Assembly (NCBI RefSeq): GCF_963678635.1
Contig: NC_087069.1
Location: 14,980,660 to 15,044,659 of the forward strand
Reading direction: 5' to 3'
Length of the DNA: 64,000 nt
Origin: Symsagittifera roscoffensis
Taxonomy: Eukaryota > Xenacoelomorpha > Acoela > Convolutidae
Part shown: positions 14,301 to 29,300 of the stretch, in pieces
Layout: each line of letters starts with the position of its first letter
How positions within the stretch are numbered: position 1 is the first letter of the stretch
The notes under the pieces: model-generated
What the model saw: only the letters and a program-made list of their open reading frames with translations
What the model was told of the DNA's origin: nothing
The model's database searches: none
Translations under genes and position numbers: made by a program

Positions 14301-17300
14301 TAGGCGTGGAAGTTAATATACGCCAAGTGCGCGGAAGATGTGAAATTGAATTTCTTACAAATCAAGCTATCAATTGATTCCGTGATTCTTTTAGACAATT
14401 TTTAACCTAAAAAAATGTATGTTCGTAAATCAACTAACCAAATTTTAGAAACTGGATCATAAAGTAATTTATTCTATTCGCTTCGCAATTAACAATTAAA
14501 CTTAACCCATGAAACGAAAGTTCAATCACGTTTTTTGTGCCTTTTCCAGTTTTGTTATCATAGTTCATAGAAAATATTTTCGTTCCCTAAGGCAAATCAA
14601 TTTTAACATAGCATTAAAAAATATTAAAGGCAACCAAGAACAAGGACAGCCGGTTGCTGTGCAAGCACCACAGAATTTTCTGACCATATTCACACAGAAG
14701 CGAATTTGCATTTCGCATACACAAGCAAAAAAATGACCAACAAGACTGCTCGTATCAGGGCTAAGCCCTGAATGTTCCGACTGCCTTTTAAGATCTATGG
14801 AGCAGTGATAACATAAAAAGTTAACGTAATAAAAAAAATGAAAAAAAAAAAAATTCTAAAATTTGAAATTTCTTTTTATAAAATCATCCCCCCACACGCC
14901 ATACAGAGTAGAAAAGATTAGATCTCGCTCATTGTCACAAATCAATTATGGTAAACAAGCTTCTTTCAACCAATTTGGAACGATTTCTAAGACGGATTAA
15001 ATCTCCGCTTACGCGTTCATAGTGCGAAATATATCGCGCGTTAATTGTCCCAAATTGGTCAAAATGGCAATCTTTAAACCCTCATAACTTTACGAAAAAT
15101 GATCACAGGTAAAATATCTTTTCAAATTTAAGCTCAGGACAGCAATAACTTTCGAATGACGAAAAAAAATTCCGTCAAAAATGGCTAGTTAAAAAGTCGA
15201 AATTTGTCTGAAGAAAAAAACCCACCCCGAGCACAAATATTCCGTTACTTTTGTATCAAAAGTCGGAACAATAATGCTATTGGGAAAAAATGAATGAGTA
15301 AAACTTCGAGTCTACAAAATTTCTTAAGTAACGCACGCCAATAATGAGTCTATATAATTGTTAAATGATGCAAGCCAATTATGACGCATTAGCAGTACCA
15401 GTCATTTTGAAAAACAAAAGAAATTTACCAACTAACATGCCTCAATTTATAGAGCGGACGCCTGATATCTTGAAGCTAAAGAGCTATTTATAATATAATA
15501 GTCTGTTAATATCCTTAGCATTGGCTGTACTTAATAGCTTGTTATTGATCAAAATGAACACATTTTATAGCAACGCATTATTCGCGTCGCATCCATATTT
15601 GCTACCAGGGTTGAAAAAAGAGAGTTCATACTATAACACAAGCTCTGATTGTGTAATAATCATCTAAACATAATAATGTGAACAGCTGAACAAACTTGAA
15701 CAACTTTTTCCAATATTTAGACTTGATATCGAATTGAGCTCTTTTGAATCAATTTTGAAAAAGCGTTTTTATAGAGAAGCAATGATAAAGCATCAAGTTA
15801 ATAAACAATGCATTTGCTGAAATCGATTATCAACAGTGAGTTCGGCTCAACTCAGTTCAAATTATGCATCGACAAGTGCGACTTGATTCAGGTACTCTGC
15901 GAACAGTTCCATTCCTTTGAAGTAGTTTCGCTTATCCAATTTCTCATTCTGCGAATGTGCCGAGTCATCACAAGCACCCATTGGCAACAACATTACACTC
16001 TTCTGCAATGCGTCTTGGAAGAACAGCGTGACTGGAATGCTTCCTCCTTCTCGCGTCAGATCCGGCTCCATTCCAAACACTCTCTGACACGCAATTCGTC
16101 CCGCTTTGAACTGTGGATCATTAAAATCGGCCACCCACGCTTTCACTCCCCCACCCTCCAACTCAATCGTCAACGCATTTGGGCTGTCCAATTTAGCGAA
16201 AACACTTTCCAGGTGAGTCATTACGAGTTCTTTCACTTTAACTTCGTCCATGTTCGGCACGAGCCTGATGGAAAACTTCCCCGTGACCTTACCTGGAATG
16301 ACCGTCTTGACCCCGGGGTCAGCAAAAGCACCTTCAATTCCATGCAGAGACAAAGACGGAAAACGCCATCTGTTCATCAAAAGCTTCTCTTTTGAATCGT
16401 GGATCAATTTAGTCGCTCCAACGTCGTCCTTGAAATCATCTGGGCTGAAGTCAAGTAGGGGATAAACAAGTTCCTCATCCTTCGTAACAGGGGCAACCAT
16501 ATCGTTTAATCCAGGAACCAAAATATTGCCCTTGCTATCAACTAGACTGGACATCAAGTTTACAAGATCAGTCATCGCTTCCGAAACAGCGCCTCCGTAG
16601 ACACCAGAATGAAGATCTTTGCACGCACACTGAACGGAAACAAAGAAATATGCGATTCCTCGGAGGCCATACGTCAAACATGGCTTGTTTTTACCGAGCC
16701 AGTAGTTGTCAGAGATACACACATAATCCACGTCTTGAAAGAACTTATCCTTTTCTTCGTAGACTATTTCCTCGAGACCCACCGATCCACTTTCTTCCAT
16801 GCCTTCGAAAATGATTTTCAGATTCACAGGGAGTTCGACTCCACACGCTTTGAACGCTTCCACGACATTCAGCCAGCCAAGTACTGGACCCTTGTCGTCG
16901 GTAGATCCTCTGCCAAACATCCGACCTTCAGCGTCAATCGTCAAATCAAACGGTTCACTGTTCCAACCATCGGATCGAGCCGCCGGTTGCACGTCCAAAT
17001 GTCCATACACACAGATTGTCTTCTTTTTAGGGTCACTTCCAAGTGTTGCCAGCAGAATCGGAGGCAATGGGATTTCTCCCTGGGCAGTTTTTTGCATTCC
17101 GATGTCTCTCAAAGTGGTTTTAGCACCGAGTTTTTCCAATTCTGCTTTCACGAATTCGACCATTCGAATGACTTCGGGTCTCAGAGTAGGACTGGCAGAT
17201 ACACTCTGAATAGCTACCCATTCTTTCAACCTCTCCACGTAAAGACTGTGGTTTTGTTGTAAATGTTCAATTACTTTAGCTGTAGACGTCATATCGATAT

Positions 17301-20300
17301 TATCAAAACATAGAATAATCTCGAATTTGAGCAGCTCGCTTATTAAATCACTGTTTAAATTATCTGAGAAACAAGTTGGAATACTTGAGAAGCAGTAATT
17401 GGCAACAAACTAAGTCTATCATCACACCTTTCAAATCTAGACCAAGAAAATAACTACAAAAAATTGGTATGATCTTAGCACGAAAAACAACGGAACACTC
17501 CTTCTTATCGGATGCATTTTTAGTGGACGAAGAATTTAACAAGATTTTTTTCTACTTATAATGCCAGACACGCCAATTTTGTATATCTGAGAAAAAGTAC
17601 AGTTAATCATTTGTGACGCGAAGTCGTGATCTTGCTATTTTAATATGCTTCAACAATTTACTCTGCACTTCGCATACACAGGTTAAAACCAGCAAGCATT
17701 ATAAAAATGTTACGTATAATTTTCTATATGTTACACCACAAGAAAAATTGTTTAAAAAAACATTTTTTTGCCAAGTACACCTGATAATATGTCTCTCGAA
17801 TCAAGCCCGCGACCTATCAATAATAAATCCAGGACAGCTTCTTTCATAACCTTCGAGTTCTTAGAGTTGGTTTTTATGTTAACGAAACCCAAAAGCTATT
17901 CAAATCATTTCTTTGTTCCATAATAAAACATAAATTGAACGCGAGCGACTATTTGCACCGCAGATTCCAGTTGGTGTTTTTAAGACATTAGAAAATGTGG
18001 TTTTACAGAAGTAGCACGAGCCCACCACGCTTCTGTCTCTTCAAAAAAATGTAATATTATGATTTTAAAGATTAGATTAAAAGTTAGAAGGTAGAAGCAA
18101 TCTAATTTCATACAGGCAAAGCGTAGCTTCGCATCGCTCGAGATACAAATATGCCAAAGCTCCAAAAAATAACATTATGTGAAAAAAAAACCAACTACAT
18201 CTACACTTTTCTTAATCTCTCCTGTGTGTGTGCGGGAACTTTTGCAATGGTGCTACTCCTTTTCGGCCGAACCTTTTTAAAATTTTGGTATAATGATAAA
18301 CATTCATTGTATATACATGGTCGCAATATTTTTTATTTGGTCAATTACTGCCAGAGGGAAACAAGTAAAACAAAAAATTGAAATGTCAAACCACGAAAAC
18401 TTCAATTTAAGCGAGACTTTTATAAGATTCTCCTCAAAAAAAATCAACACAATCGCCTTCCTGGCACTGAAATGTGATTAGAAATCTCCTCCATACATCA
18501 GAAAGAGACTGATTTCAAAACCTAACAAGGATAGGCGGTTACTGTGGAAGTATCACAGAATATTCCGTTCGAAAAAATAGAACTTAGGCATATTTGAGAG
18601 TCATAGTAAAATATTAGGCATATTTGAGAGTCATAGGCATATTTGAGAGTCATAGTAAAATACGATTTTAAAGACTAGATTTAAAGTTTTCGGTAGAAGC
18701 AATATAATTTCATACACATAGGCAAAGCGTAGCTTCGCATCGCTCGAGATAAAAAAATATGCCAAAGCTCCAAAAAATAACATTGTGAAAAAAACAGCTA
18801 CATCTACACTTTTCTTAATCTCTCCTGTGTGTGTGCGGGAACTTTTGCAATGCTGCTGCTCCTTTTCAGCCTAACTCATGCTTCCGCTCCTTTCAAAAAT
18901 GTTAAATTATACGATTTTAAAGACTAGATTTAAAGTTTTCGGTAGAAGCAATATAATTTCATACACATAGGCAAAGCGTAGCTTCGCATCGCTCGAGATA
19001 AAAAATATGCCAAAGCTCCAAAAAATAACATTATGTGAAAAAAACAGCTACATCTACACTTTTCTTAATCTCTCCTGTGTGTGCGGGAACTTTTGCAATG
19101 CTGCTGCTCCTTTTCAGCCTAACTCATGCTTCCGCTTCTTTCAAAAATGTTAAATTATACGATTTTAAAGACTAGATTTAAAGTTTTCGGTAGAAGCAAT
19201 ATAATTTCATACACATAGGCAAAGCGTAGCTTCGCATCGCTCGAGATAAAAAATATGCCAAAGCTCCAAAAAATAACATTGTGAAAAAACAGCTACATCT
19301 ACACTTTTCTTAATCTCTCCTGTGTGTGTGCGGGAACTTTTGCAATGCTGCTGCTCCTTTTCAGCCTAACTTTTTTTTAATTTTGGTATACTGATAAACA
19401 TTCATTGTACATACATGGTCGCAATATTTTTTATTTGGTCAATTACTGCCAGAGGGAAACAAGTAAAACAAAAAATTGAAATGTCAAACCGCGAAAACTT
19501 CAATTAAAGCGAGACTTTTATAAGATTCTCCTCAAAAAAAATCAACACAACAATCGCTTTCCTGGCACTGAAAGGTGATTAAAAATCTTCTCCCTACATC
19601 AGAAAGAGACTGATTTCAAAACCTACCAACGATAGGCGGTTACTGTGGAAGTATCACAGAATATTCCGTTCGAAAAAATAGAACTTAGGCATATTTGAGA
19701 GTCATAGTAAAATATTAGGCATATTTGAGAGTCATAGGCATATTTGAGAGTCATAGTAAAATACGATTTTAAAGACTAAATTTAAAGTTTTCGGTAGAAG
19801 CAATATAATTTCATACACATAGGCAAAGCGTAGCTTCGCATCGCTCGAGATAAAAAATATGCCAAAGCTCCAAAAAATAACAATATGTGAAAAAAACAGC
19901 TACATCTACACTTTTCTTAATCTCTCCTGTGTGTGTGCGGGAACTTTTGCAATGCTGCTGCTCCTTTTCAGCCTAACTCATGCTTCCGCTCCTTTCAAAA
20001 ATGTTAAATTATACGATTTTAAAGACTAGATTTAAAGTTTTCGGTAGAAGCAATATAATTTCATACACATAGGCAAAGCGTAGCTTCGCATCGCTCGAGA
20101 TAAAAAATATGCCAAAGCTCCAAAAAATAACATTATGTGAAAAAAACAGCTACATCTACACTTTTCTTAATCTCTCCTGTGTGTGTGCGGGAACTTTTGC
20201 AATGCTGCTGCTCCTTTTCAGCCTAATTTTTTTTTAAATTTTGGTATACTGATAAACATTCATTGTACATACATGGTCGCAATATTTTTTATTTGGTCAA

Positions 20301-23300
20301 TTACTGCCAGAGGGAAACAAGTAAAACAAAAAATTGAAATGTCAAACCGCGAAAACTTCAATTAAAGCGAGACTTTTATAAGATTCTCCTCAAAAAAATC
20401 AACACAACAATCGCTTTCCTGGCACTGAAAGATGATTAAAAATCTTCTCCCTACATCAGAAGGAGACTGATTTCAAAACCTACCAACGATAGGCGGTTAC
20501 TGTGGAAGTATCACAGAATATTCCGTTCGAAAAAATAGAACTTAGGCATATTTGAGAGTCATAGTAAAATATTAGGCATATTTGAGAGTCATAGGCATAT
20601 TTGAGAGTCATAGTAAAATACGATTTTAAAGACTAGATTTAAAGTTTTCGGTAGAAGCAATATAATTTCATACACATAGGCAAAGCGTAGCTTCGCATCG
20701 CTCGAGATAAAAAAATAAGCCAAAGCTCCAAAAAATAACATTGTGAAAAAAACAGCTACATCTACACTTTTCTTAATCTCTCCTGTGTGTGTGCGGGAAC
20801 TTTTGCAATGCTGCTGCTCCTTTTCAGCCTAACTCATGCTTCCGCTCCTTTCAAAAATGTTAAATTATACGATTTTAAAGACTAGATTTAAAGTTTTCGG
20901 TAGAAGCAATATAATTTCATACACATAGGCAAAGCGTAGCTTCGCATCGCTCGAGATAAAAAATATGCCAAAGCTCCAAAAAATAACATTATGTGAAAAA
21001 AACAGCTACATCTACACTTTTCTTAATCTCTCCTGTGTGTGCGGGAACTTTTGCAATGCTGCTGCTCCTTTTCAGCCTAACTCATGCTTCCGCTTCTTTC
21101 AAAAATGTTAAATTATACGATTTTAAAGACTAGATTTAAAGTTTTCGGTAGAAGCAATATAATTTCATACACATAGGCAAAGCGTAGCTTCGCATCGCTC
21201 GAGATAAAAAATATGCCAAAGCTCCAAAAAATAACATTATGTGAAAAAACAGCTACATCTACACTTTTCTTAATCTCTCCTGTGTGTGTGCGGGAACTTT
21301 TGCAATGCTGCTGCTCCTTTTCAGCCTAACTTTTTTTTTAATTTTGGTATACTGATAAACATTCATTGTACATACATGGTCGCAATATTTTTTATTTGGT
21401 CAATTACTGCCAGAGGGAAACAAGTAAAACAAAAAATTGAAATGTCAAACCGCGAAAACTTCAATTAAAGCGAGACTTTTATAAGATTCTCCTCAAAAAA
21501 AATCAACACAACAATCGCTTTCCTGGCACTGAAAGGTGATTAAAAATCTTCTCCCTACATCAGAAAGAGACTGATTTCAAAACCTACCAACGATAGGCGG
21601 TTACTGTGGAAGTATCACAGAATATTCCGTTCGAAAAAATAGAACTTAGGCATATTTGAGAGTCATAGTAAAATATTAGGCATATTTGAGAGTCATAGGT
21701 ATATTTGAGAGTCATAGTAAAATACGATTTTAAAGACTAGATTTAAAGTTTTCGGTAGAAGCAATATAATTTCATACACATAGGCAAAGCGTAGCTTCGC
21801 ATCGCTCGAGATAAAAAAATATGCCAAAGCTCCAAAAAATAACATTGTGAAAAAAACAGCTACATCTACACTTTTCTTAATCTCTCCTGTGTGTGTGCGG
21901 GAACTTTTGCAATGCTGCTGCTCCTTTTCAGCCTAACTCATGCTTCCGCTCCTTTCAAAAATGTTAAATTATACGATTTTAAAGACTAGATTTAAAGTTT
22001 TCGGTAGAAGCAATATAATTTCATACACATAGGCAAAGCGTAGCTTCGCATCGCTCGAGATAAAAAATATGCCAAAGCTCCAAAAAATAACATTATGTGA
22101 AAAAAACAGCTACATCTACACTTTTCTTAATCTCTCCTGTGTGTGCGGGAACTTTTGCAATGCTGCTGCTCCTTTTCAGCCTAACTCAAGCTTCCGCTTC
22201 TTTCAAAAAAGTTAAATTATACGATTTTAAAGACTAGATTTTAAGTTTTCGGTAGAAGCAATATAATTTCATACACATAGGCAAAGCGTAGCTTCGCATC
22301 GCTCGAGATAAAAAATATGCCAAAGCTCCAAAAAATAACATTATGTGAAAAAAACAGCTACATCTACACTTTTCTTAATCTCCTGAAACGTAAAACCCTT
22401 CGAAACACTGATAACCTTACATCAATTTGAAAACAACTGAAATGTTACTTTTTCAGACAATATTACAAATACCTGTATAGTTCAACACTAATCTTGAGTA
22501 AAAGAGGATTAATAAATTTTAAAAAATGATGATGCTGATAATGATGATAAGTTTATTCACTAAGTTCATTGATATATACTAATAAACATAAGCGGACATC
22601 GAGTAATGTTTGTGTTACACAGCTCACTCAAGTGTTCTGACAAGTCACTGCTTTGCAAATATGGCGGTTGAAAAAATAGAAAAGAAATTTAAAACGATTC
22701 CGCGAAAAAATACAGCTCACAAGGCCTAAATTTCGGACCGTTTTCGAGTAACATCAGCACCATATGATCAGAGCAAACAGATTAGTTTTCTGTATCACTA
22801 AAACTGTTGCATTTGACTAAAGAGCCAATGAACAAAAACAACGATAAAAACAACTGATCGCTTTTGAGGTACTTCAATTAAAAAATATGACATTAATGCT
22901 CAATGAATTTCGAATAATTAAACAACATTTTTTTCGATGTAACTAAATCAAATTTGAGAAAAATGGAAAACAACGTAAATTCTAAAAACTAAAAACCTAC
23001 ATTTTAATTGCCCCAAATGCACATTTTTTATGGTTGAATTTAACTTTCCTTTCATTTTAGCAAAAAAATATAAAAAAGTGAACTTCAATAAAAAAAGTCA
23101 AACCGCAAAAAATAAAAGTCGATCGTGACAAACTGACTTTTTTTCTTATAATTAAGCATATTCATTTCGTACATTGATACTTCGAAAAAACATACAATAA
23201 ATGATTCAATCTCGAAAAAAAATCTCCTAAATGGCGCGAAATACATGAAAATTAAGATATTTAGACTATTTCACATACCGGAAAGGCTAGCTTCACAGTA

Positions 23301-26300
23301 AAGGCTAGCAAGCAACTCAGAAAGAAAGCATCAAAGTATGAATGATAAACATCACAAATTCACAAAAATTATATCGTGATACAACAAAAGCAACAAGAAC
23401 ATTTGAAAAAAAAATCATTACAAACATCCGCCCCTTTCCAGGTTCGAACCCACTTATTTTGCTGCTGATCTCCTTCCCTACCTCTTCGCTACAGAACCAT
23501 GGTACCTTGAAGCTAAAGTGCTATTTGTAATATAATAGTCTGTGTTAATATCCTTAGCACTGGCTGTACTTAATAGCTGGATCAAAATGAACACTTTCAA
23601 AACGAACACATTTTGTCGCAACAATTGCATCGCAACAATATTTGCGACTTAGGTTAGAAAAAAGAAAGTTCATACTATAACACAAGCTATGCAAGTGTAA
23701 TTAGTAAAAACTAGCAGTATCGATTTTGAACTCTGGACAGATACTGAAATTGCAAGCAGAAAATTGCATCATAGGTTGGAAAAAATGTGCCATGTTCGCT
23801 TAATATATGATTCGCAAGCTCCATTTGTGTAATTAACTAAGCAAATTGTAAACGTTTCCTTTGAAGTTGTTAACAGCAAAAAAAGTCTGCCACGATTTAA
23901 AAAAGCTAACTTAAAGTAATCGATCGAAATATAATTTAGCTAGCTAGATGACTAGATTAGTTAGAGAGTAGCTTATACATCAATACTCAAATCTACTTGA
24001 ATCTACGCGCTACTTGAATAACCCTAAAAAGTTCAGACAAACGTACCGGAGGAAGTGGCGCCAGTCCAGTCAAAGAAGCATATTGAGAGAAAACGTTCTT
24101 CGCCGTTGGACCCACAAACACAAACAGGTCAATGATACCACTCTCTGATATCCAATGAGTAGTCACTAAGTCACTGTTCTCCTTCGAGGACTTCGAAACG
24201 AAGTCGGACAGTTTCTTCAGGATTGGCTAAAACACAAACATTTCAAAACTCGCTTCATTTCTATTTTCTCATATCTTTGATAATTCGCAAAATAAAATTG
24301 CCCCAGAAAACATTGCCGTCTTCATTCGTCAATATTCATGAAAGAAACATTTTTCAAATCTGTTCAATTGTTCACTATAACTTTTTCATTTCACTCTTAA
24401 GGGCCGTCGCTAAAAACTGTTTAAAAATCTTTGACAAGTTGTTCTGTAAAAGGTATATGACTTAAGTTAAGTGACTTAAGTGGACGCCTCTGGTTCAATT
24501 TTGTGTAGAAACGGAACATTACATGCTAATCGAGTCCCCTTTTGACTTTCTATATGTAAAATCTCAAGATCAATTTTTTTGAGATTTTTAAAATCTCAAA
24601 AACGAAAACCCTATCTATACATTCCATAAAATTTCTATCGCATAAAAGAAAAAACTTGCAATCGTATTCAATGCAGTTTGAATCATAACTTTTCAAGCTT
24701 CATTTTGTCATTATGATGATCGGTATCGGTAAGTTGAGTGACAGGGCTTCAAACCCCCCCCCCCTCCCCTCAACCAACCTTTGAGTCTTCTGGTCTGTCT
24801 ACATCTATCCATGTCTCAGCAGCATTCAGCCACAGTATGCCCACTGACCTCTTGGCATTGTGGGCCACTACTGCTGGTATGGCCCCGTAGAGAGCCATAC
24901 GACTATCCAGCTCATATTCGAACACGTCCAGGTTGTACATGCGGTATGGGTCTCCGTCCCTTAAATTCAACAAGTTTAAATTATTACAATAGTGACGTAA
25001 TCCTCTTCTACCAACAATTATCATCGAATTATGCCTGTTAGATTCATTTGCAGTATCCTTATTTAAATAAAAAACATGTACAGTATTTCATCTCAGAGAT
25101 CCATTTTGCCATTCCCCTAAGCTTTGTTACACTTAATAAGCTCTTGTATGCTTGTCCAATGCTGATGCGGAGAGTCTGTTTAGTAGTATATTTGGATAGA
25201 GGCCAGTAATGTCCATTTAGAAAAAATTAAATTAAAATCAAAATTGTTCAAAAAAATTCTAAGAATTGTTGGATCAATTTGAATTTTTCTGAAACTATTT
25301 AAGTTTTTCTTTAGCAATTCTTTAGTGATGTCCATTTGAAAAAAAAATTAAATTAAAATCAAAATTTTTCAAAAAGTCAAAAAAATTATAAGAATTGTTG
25401 GATCAATTTGAACTATTTAAGTTTTTCTTTAGCAATTTTTTTAAGTCAGTTTTTAGCTATTTGTCTGCCAATTTTGGGTACTTTGAAAAAATATATCGAA
25501 AGCAATTTTTGGGCACATCTATTTGCAACAAAATCTTATCATTTTTGTCGTGAAAACTTAGATTGTTTGCTTTTTCCACGGAACTGTGAAAAGTGAAATA
25601 AACTGACATTACTAAACTGTGTACTTTGGCGTCGGATCGAATACCGTCCGAGCAATTTAATTTTTTTTTCAATTTGAATTAAATTAAAATTTTTCATTTA
25701 AATTGAGTGGGCTCATAATTTCACATTAAAATGAAATTTGAATTAATTTAAATTTTTTTAATGGACATCACTGATAGAGGTAGCAAAAGGGTCGAATTTG
25801 ATCAAACATGTCATATTTTGAACACCTGGCTGTCAACTAATTTCTACGAAAACCATTGAAATCTGCGAGACCAAATTATCGATCATATTATCTCGAATGA
25901 CCTTATGAAAACTCGCACGAAAACTCAAACTCCTTAGAAAATCTAACATCTCACGCATTAAAAGATTAAAATCAAGGCAAAAGTGATCATTGCATTATTG
26001 ATACTTCGAATATAAGTGAGCGTTGAGTCAAGTGACATTCGTTAACTTCGGTCTTCGGCTGTTAAAAGAGTACAAACGATTTGGCTTTTCAAAAATAAAC
26101 TCACATCGTGTTTCTAAGGTTGAAAGAGTCAGCGTGTTCTGGAATTCCGTAGATATGTTTGAACCCTGGGAACCCAATGTCCATTCCCACTGATGCAGGT
26201 CCTCTGGGTTTCGAGTCCGGGTGGGACTTGAATGACTCGTCCCACATTCCCTTCTCCAGGTCCAGTTTGGCTTTCTTCTCATCCGGACCCGTATCTTCGG

Positions 26301-29300
26301 ATTCATCTTCTTGCGTATCCTAAAATTATATATTATAGTTCTTGTGACTTGAAACAGTTCAAGGGTAAATACTCAAATTGTTGGTCTCAAACGTTAGCTC
26401 GCTCTCAAAAAAACACATGTAACACTGTATGTGATACACTGTAAATGCGCACGTGTGAACACTGTAAACAACGAAATTTTTGTCGTTCGACATCGTTTTC
26501 TTAGCGTACAAATCATCCAACTCGTTAGCATTTATATCAAACAAGACGTCAAATTACACTTCGTTTGATTGTTCCGACCATTTGAAAAATGGGGAGGCAC
26601 TTTGTCTTCGGGTGTGTTTTAGTTTTTTCCTTTTTGTTTTCCACGCAAAATCAGGTACCTCAAAAATTCATCGGAATCATTCTAACGACAGTAGAAAAAT
26701 TTGCAAAAAGTTGTCTCATTATCGAGAAAAACTGGTTTAAAATTATTAATTTTTATTTCATATTAGAGCGAATGAAGCTAGCGAGCAGAATTACAAAAGC
26801 TTATTAACGCGTATTTTAAGCCTGAAAATTTAGTTTTAAGCAAACAAAAACGCAATCAAAATGGAGTTTTTAAGCGCAATCAAAATTTTCAAAAATTTTC
26901 TGCAAATTTTTTTGTTTATCAAGTCATTTCTCTAGAAAAACTCTTGTTCAAATTGTTCATATTACTATGACGGTTAAATATATTTAATTCTATATTTACG
27001 TCAGACCCTTTATCACAAAACGCAGAAAATTACATTAACATTCTGTGCTACATGCACAGTAACCGGCTATCCTTGTTGCGAAGTGCTAAAGTTGTCGGCT
27101 GATTACAAATCAATCAGCTTTAACAATCCAACTCTTTGAAAACTAGACATTATTAAACGAAATTTTAAAACATAGCCTACAGACAGTTGGAAAAGACTCA
27201 ATGAACGCAAGAAAACCGAAAAAAAACTGACTTATTTTGTGACATTCGAAATAAAAAATATATCGCCTTAACCCTCGTTCCGCTGGGAAATCTGTAAATT
27301 AAAAAACAACTTTTTTCGCTCCATTACCGCTTTCATAATTGGAGAGGTCAATTTGTCTGACTTAACGCAGATGAATTCAAATTGAATTCAAAAAGTGCAA
27401 TTATACCAGATGCATTCCAATGTATCAATGTTCTTTTGAAGTTTTTAAAACGTTTTAAGACTTTTACCTGAAAATAAAACAGGATCGTAAAAAAGACTTC
27501 ACAGCGTTCATCGACTATGTAAAAAAAACTATTTTGAAAATTAAAAAACCAAAAAGTATTTTCCACATCCTCAGCTACCTAAGAAAGAAAAGAATAATTT
27601 CTCCGATAACAAATTAGTACATAAAATAAATCGATTATTTAATATTCAATTGTTCAGAGTGGGCAAACTACGAAACCAAAGATCTTCATGAACCTACGAG
27701 CCGCATTTAATCAATTAATGAAAAAATCAAAAAAGAATACTTCAAATGTATTTCGAGATTAATACTAACGCAGAGGCGAAGCTTCGCTTCGCAAACACTT
27801 GCGAGAACACGACAAAAATCAGCTCTATAGTGCAACAAGAAAAAAGCCTCGAAATTGTGTCTCACACACTAACCACTAGCCACGGACGCTTTATAGGAAC
27901 AAACACTAGCCACAAATAAAGCAGAGAACAGACGCTATGAAGCTTCCAATGCTACAGATCGTGATTATCGCAAAAAGGCACAGAAATGAACACTTCTAAG
28001 GAACAATTTTATTTGCGAGTTAGGTAAGAAAAAAAAGAAGATTCGTAATATTACACTAAGCTGATCGCAAGTGTAAACAGCATGTGTAGGTAAAGTTTAC
28101 TTATTATCACAAGTATAATAGATTTAGCATTATATATCACTTTAAACAATATCAGTTACTGCAATCATAGTCAGTAATCAGGGAAATAAGGGAAAAACTT
28201 AAATTATTCAATTATTCAAATTACCTTCACTTGTTCCCCCTGATTATCTTCATGTGCTTCTTCTTCATCTGCTTCATGGGCATCTACGTCTTCATTGTCT
28301 TCGTCATCCTCATTCTCCTGTTTCTCGTTGTCTGTGCCTCCAGTCACCAGACTAAACAACAAACCAGACTGCTTATGACTCAACTTAGTATTATTTTTGA
28401 ACTTTTTGATTGTGGTTTCTGCGACAAGTAGAAGACTATGAAAGGCTATCCAGCCTGTCTAGCATCGTCAGTTTGTATTGGTTTGTCCATATTCTACATG
28501 TGAGTTATTTTGTTGACTCAAGGTCGTTTTTTGCTCCAGAATTTTCACGTGGTACTACAATTTCTACAACTAAAAAACTTACTTAAAATAAAACCACGAC
28601 AAAAACAACTTAGCAAGAAACAATCAAGTTTTTTAAGAGTTGGATACAACAAATTTTGTTGTCAAATACTTAAAAAAGCAATCAAACTTCGTTAAATTAA
28701 TCCCCGAACACAAATCTTCTTGTACAAATTGGAGAAAATTGGTACCCCTCCTTAGTTTTAAAATCAGACCCTGCTCTTTGTGGCATTTCACAATTAAACT
28801 TATTGTTCCGACTTTCAATACGAAAATAACGGAATATTTGTGCTCGGGGTGGGTTATTTTTTTCTTCAGACAAATTTCGACTTTTTAACTAGCCATTTTT
28901 GAAGGAATTTTTTATATCATTCAAAAGGTTTTGTTGTCCTGAGCTTAAATTTGAAAAAATATTTCACCTGTGATCATTTTTCGTAAAGTTATGGGGGTTT
29001 AAGGATTGCCATTTTGGCCATTTTGACCAACTTGGGACAATTAACGCGCTATATAATTCGCGCTATTAACGCGTAAGCGGAGATTTAATCCGTCTTAGAA
29101 ATCGTTCCAAATTGGTTGAAAGAAGCTTATTTGCCATAATTGATGTGTTAAAAGGAGCGAAATCTATTGTTCTGTATTTTATATGGCGTGTGGGGGGATG
29201 ATTTTCATAGAAAATTTTCAATTTTTAAAAAAGTTTTTCATTTTATTTTATTTAATTCAATTTTTTTATGTTGTTTATGTTATTACTGCTCCAGAAATGT

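Noticed and set aside
15808-17262. Long plus-strand ORFs (195 aa at 15,808-16,395; 217 aa at 16,609-17,262; 136 aa at 16,799-17,209)
   Set aside because: They are antisense shadows of the intact CNDP2-like gene on the minus strand.
18030-22385. CRISPR-like array
   Set aside because: Repeats are ~249 bp monomers without unique spacers, in an animal intron; this is satellite DNA.
24752-24770. Poly-C tract as a functional element
   Set aside because: A simple homopolymer run next to the exon 6 donor, with no further support.
28231-28431. 66-aa plus-strand ORF with hydrophobic N-terminus, possible membrane peptide
   Set aside because: It is the reverse strand of GANAB exon 4; the acidic codons read as Phe and Leu in antisense.
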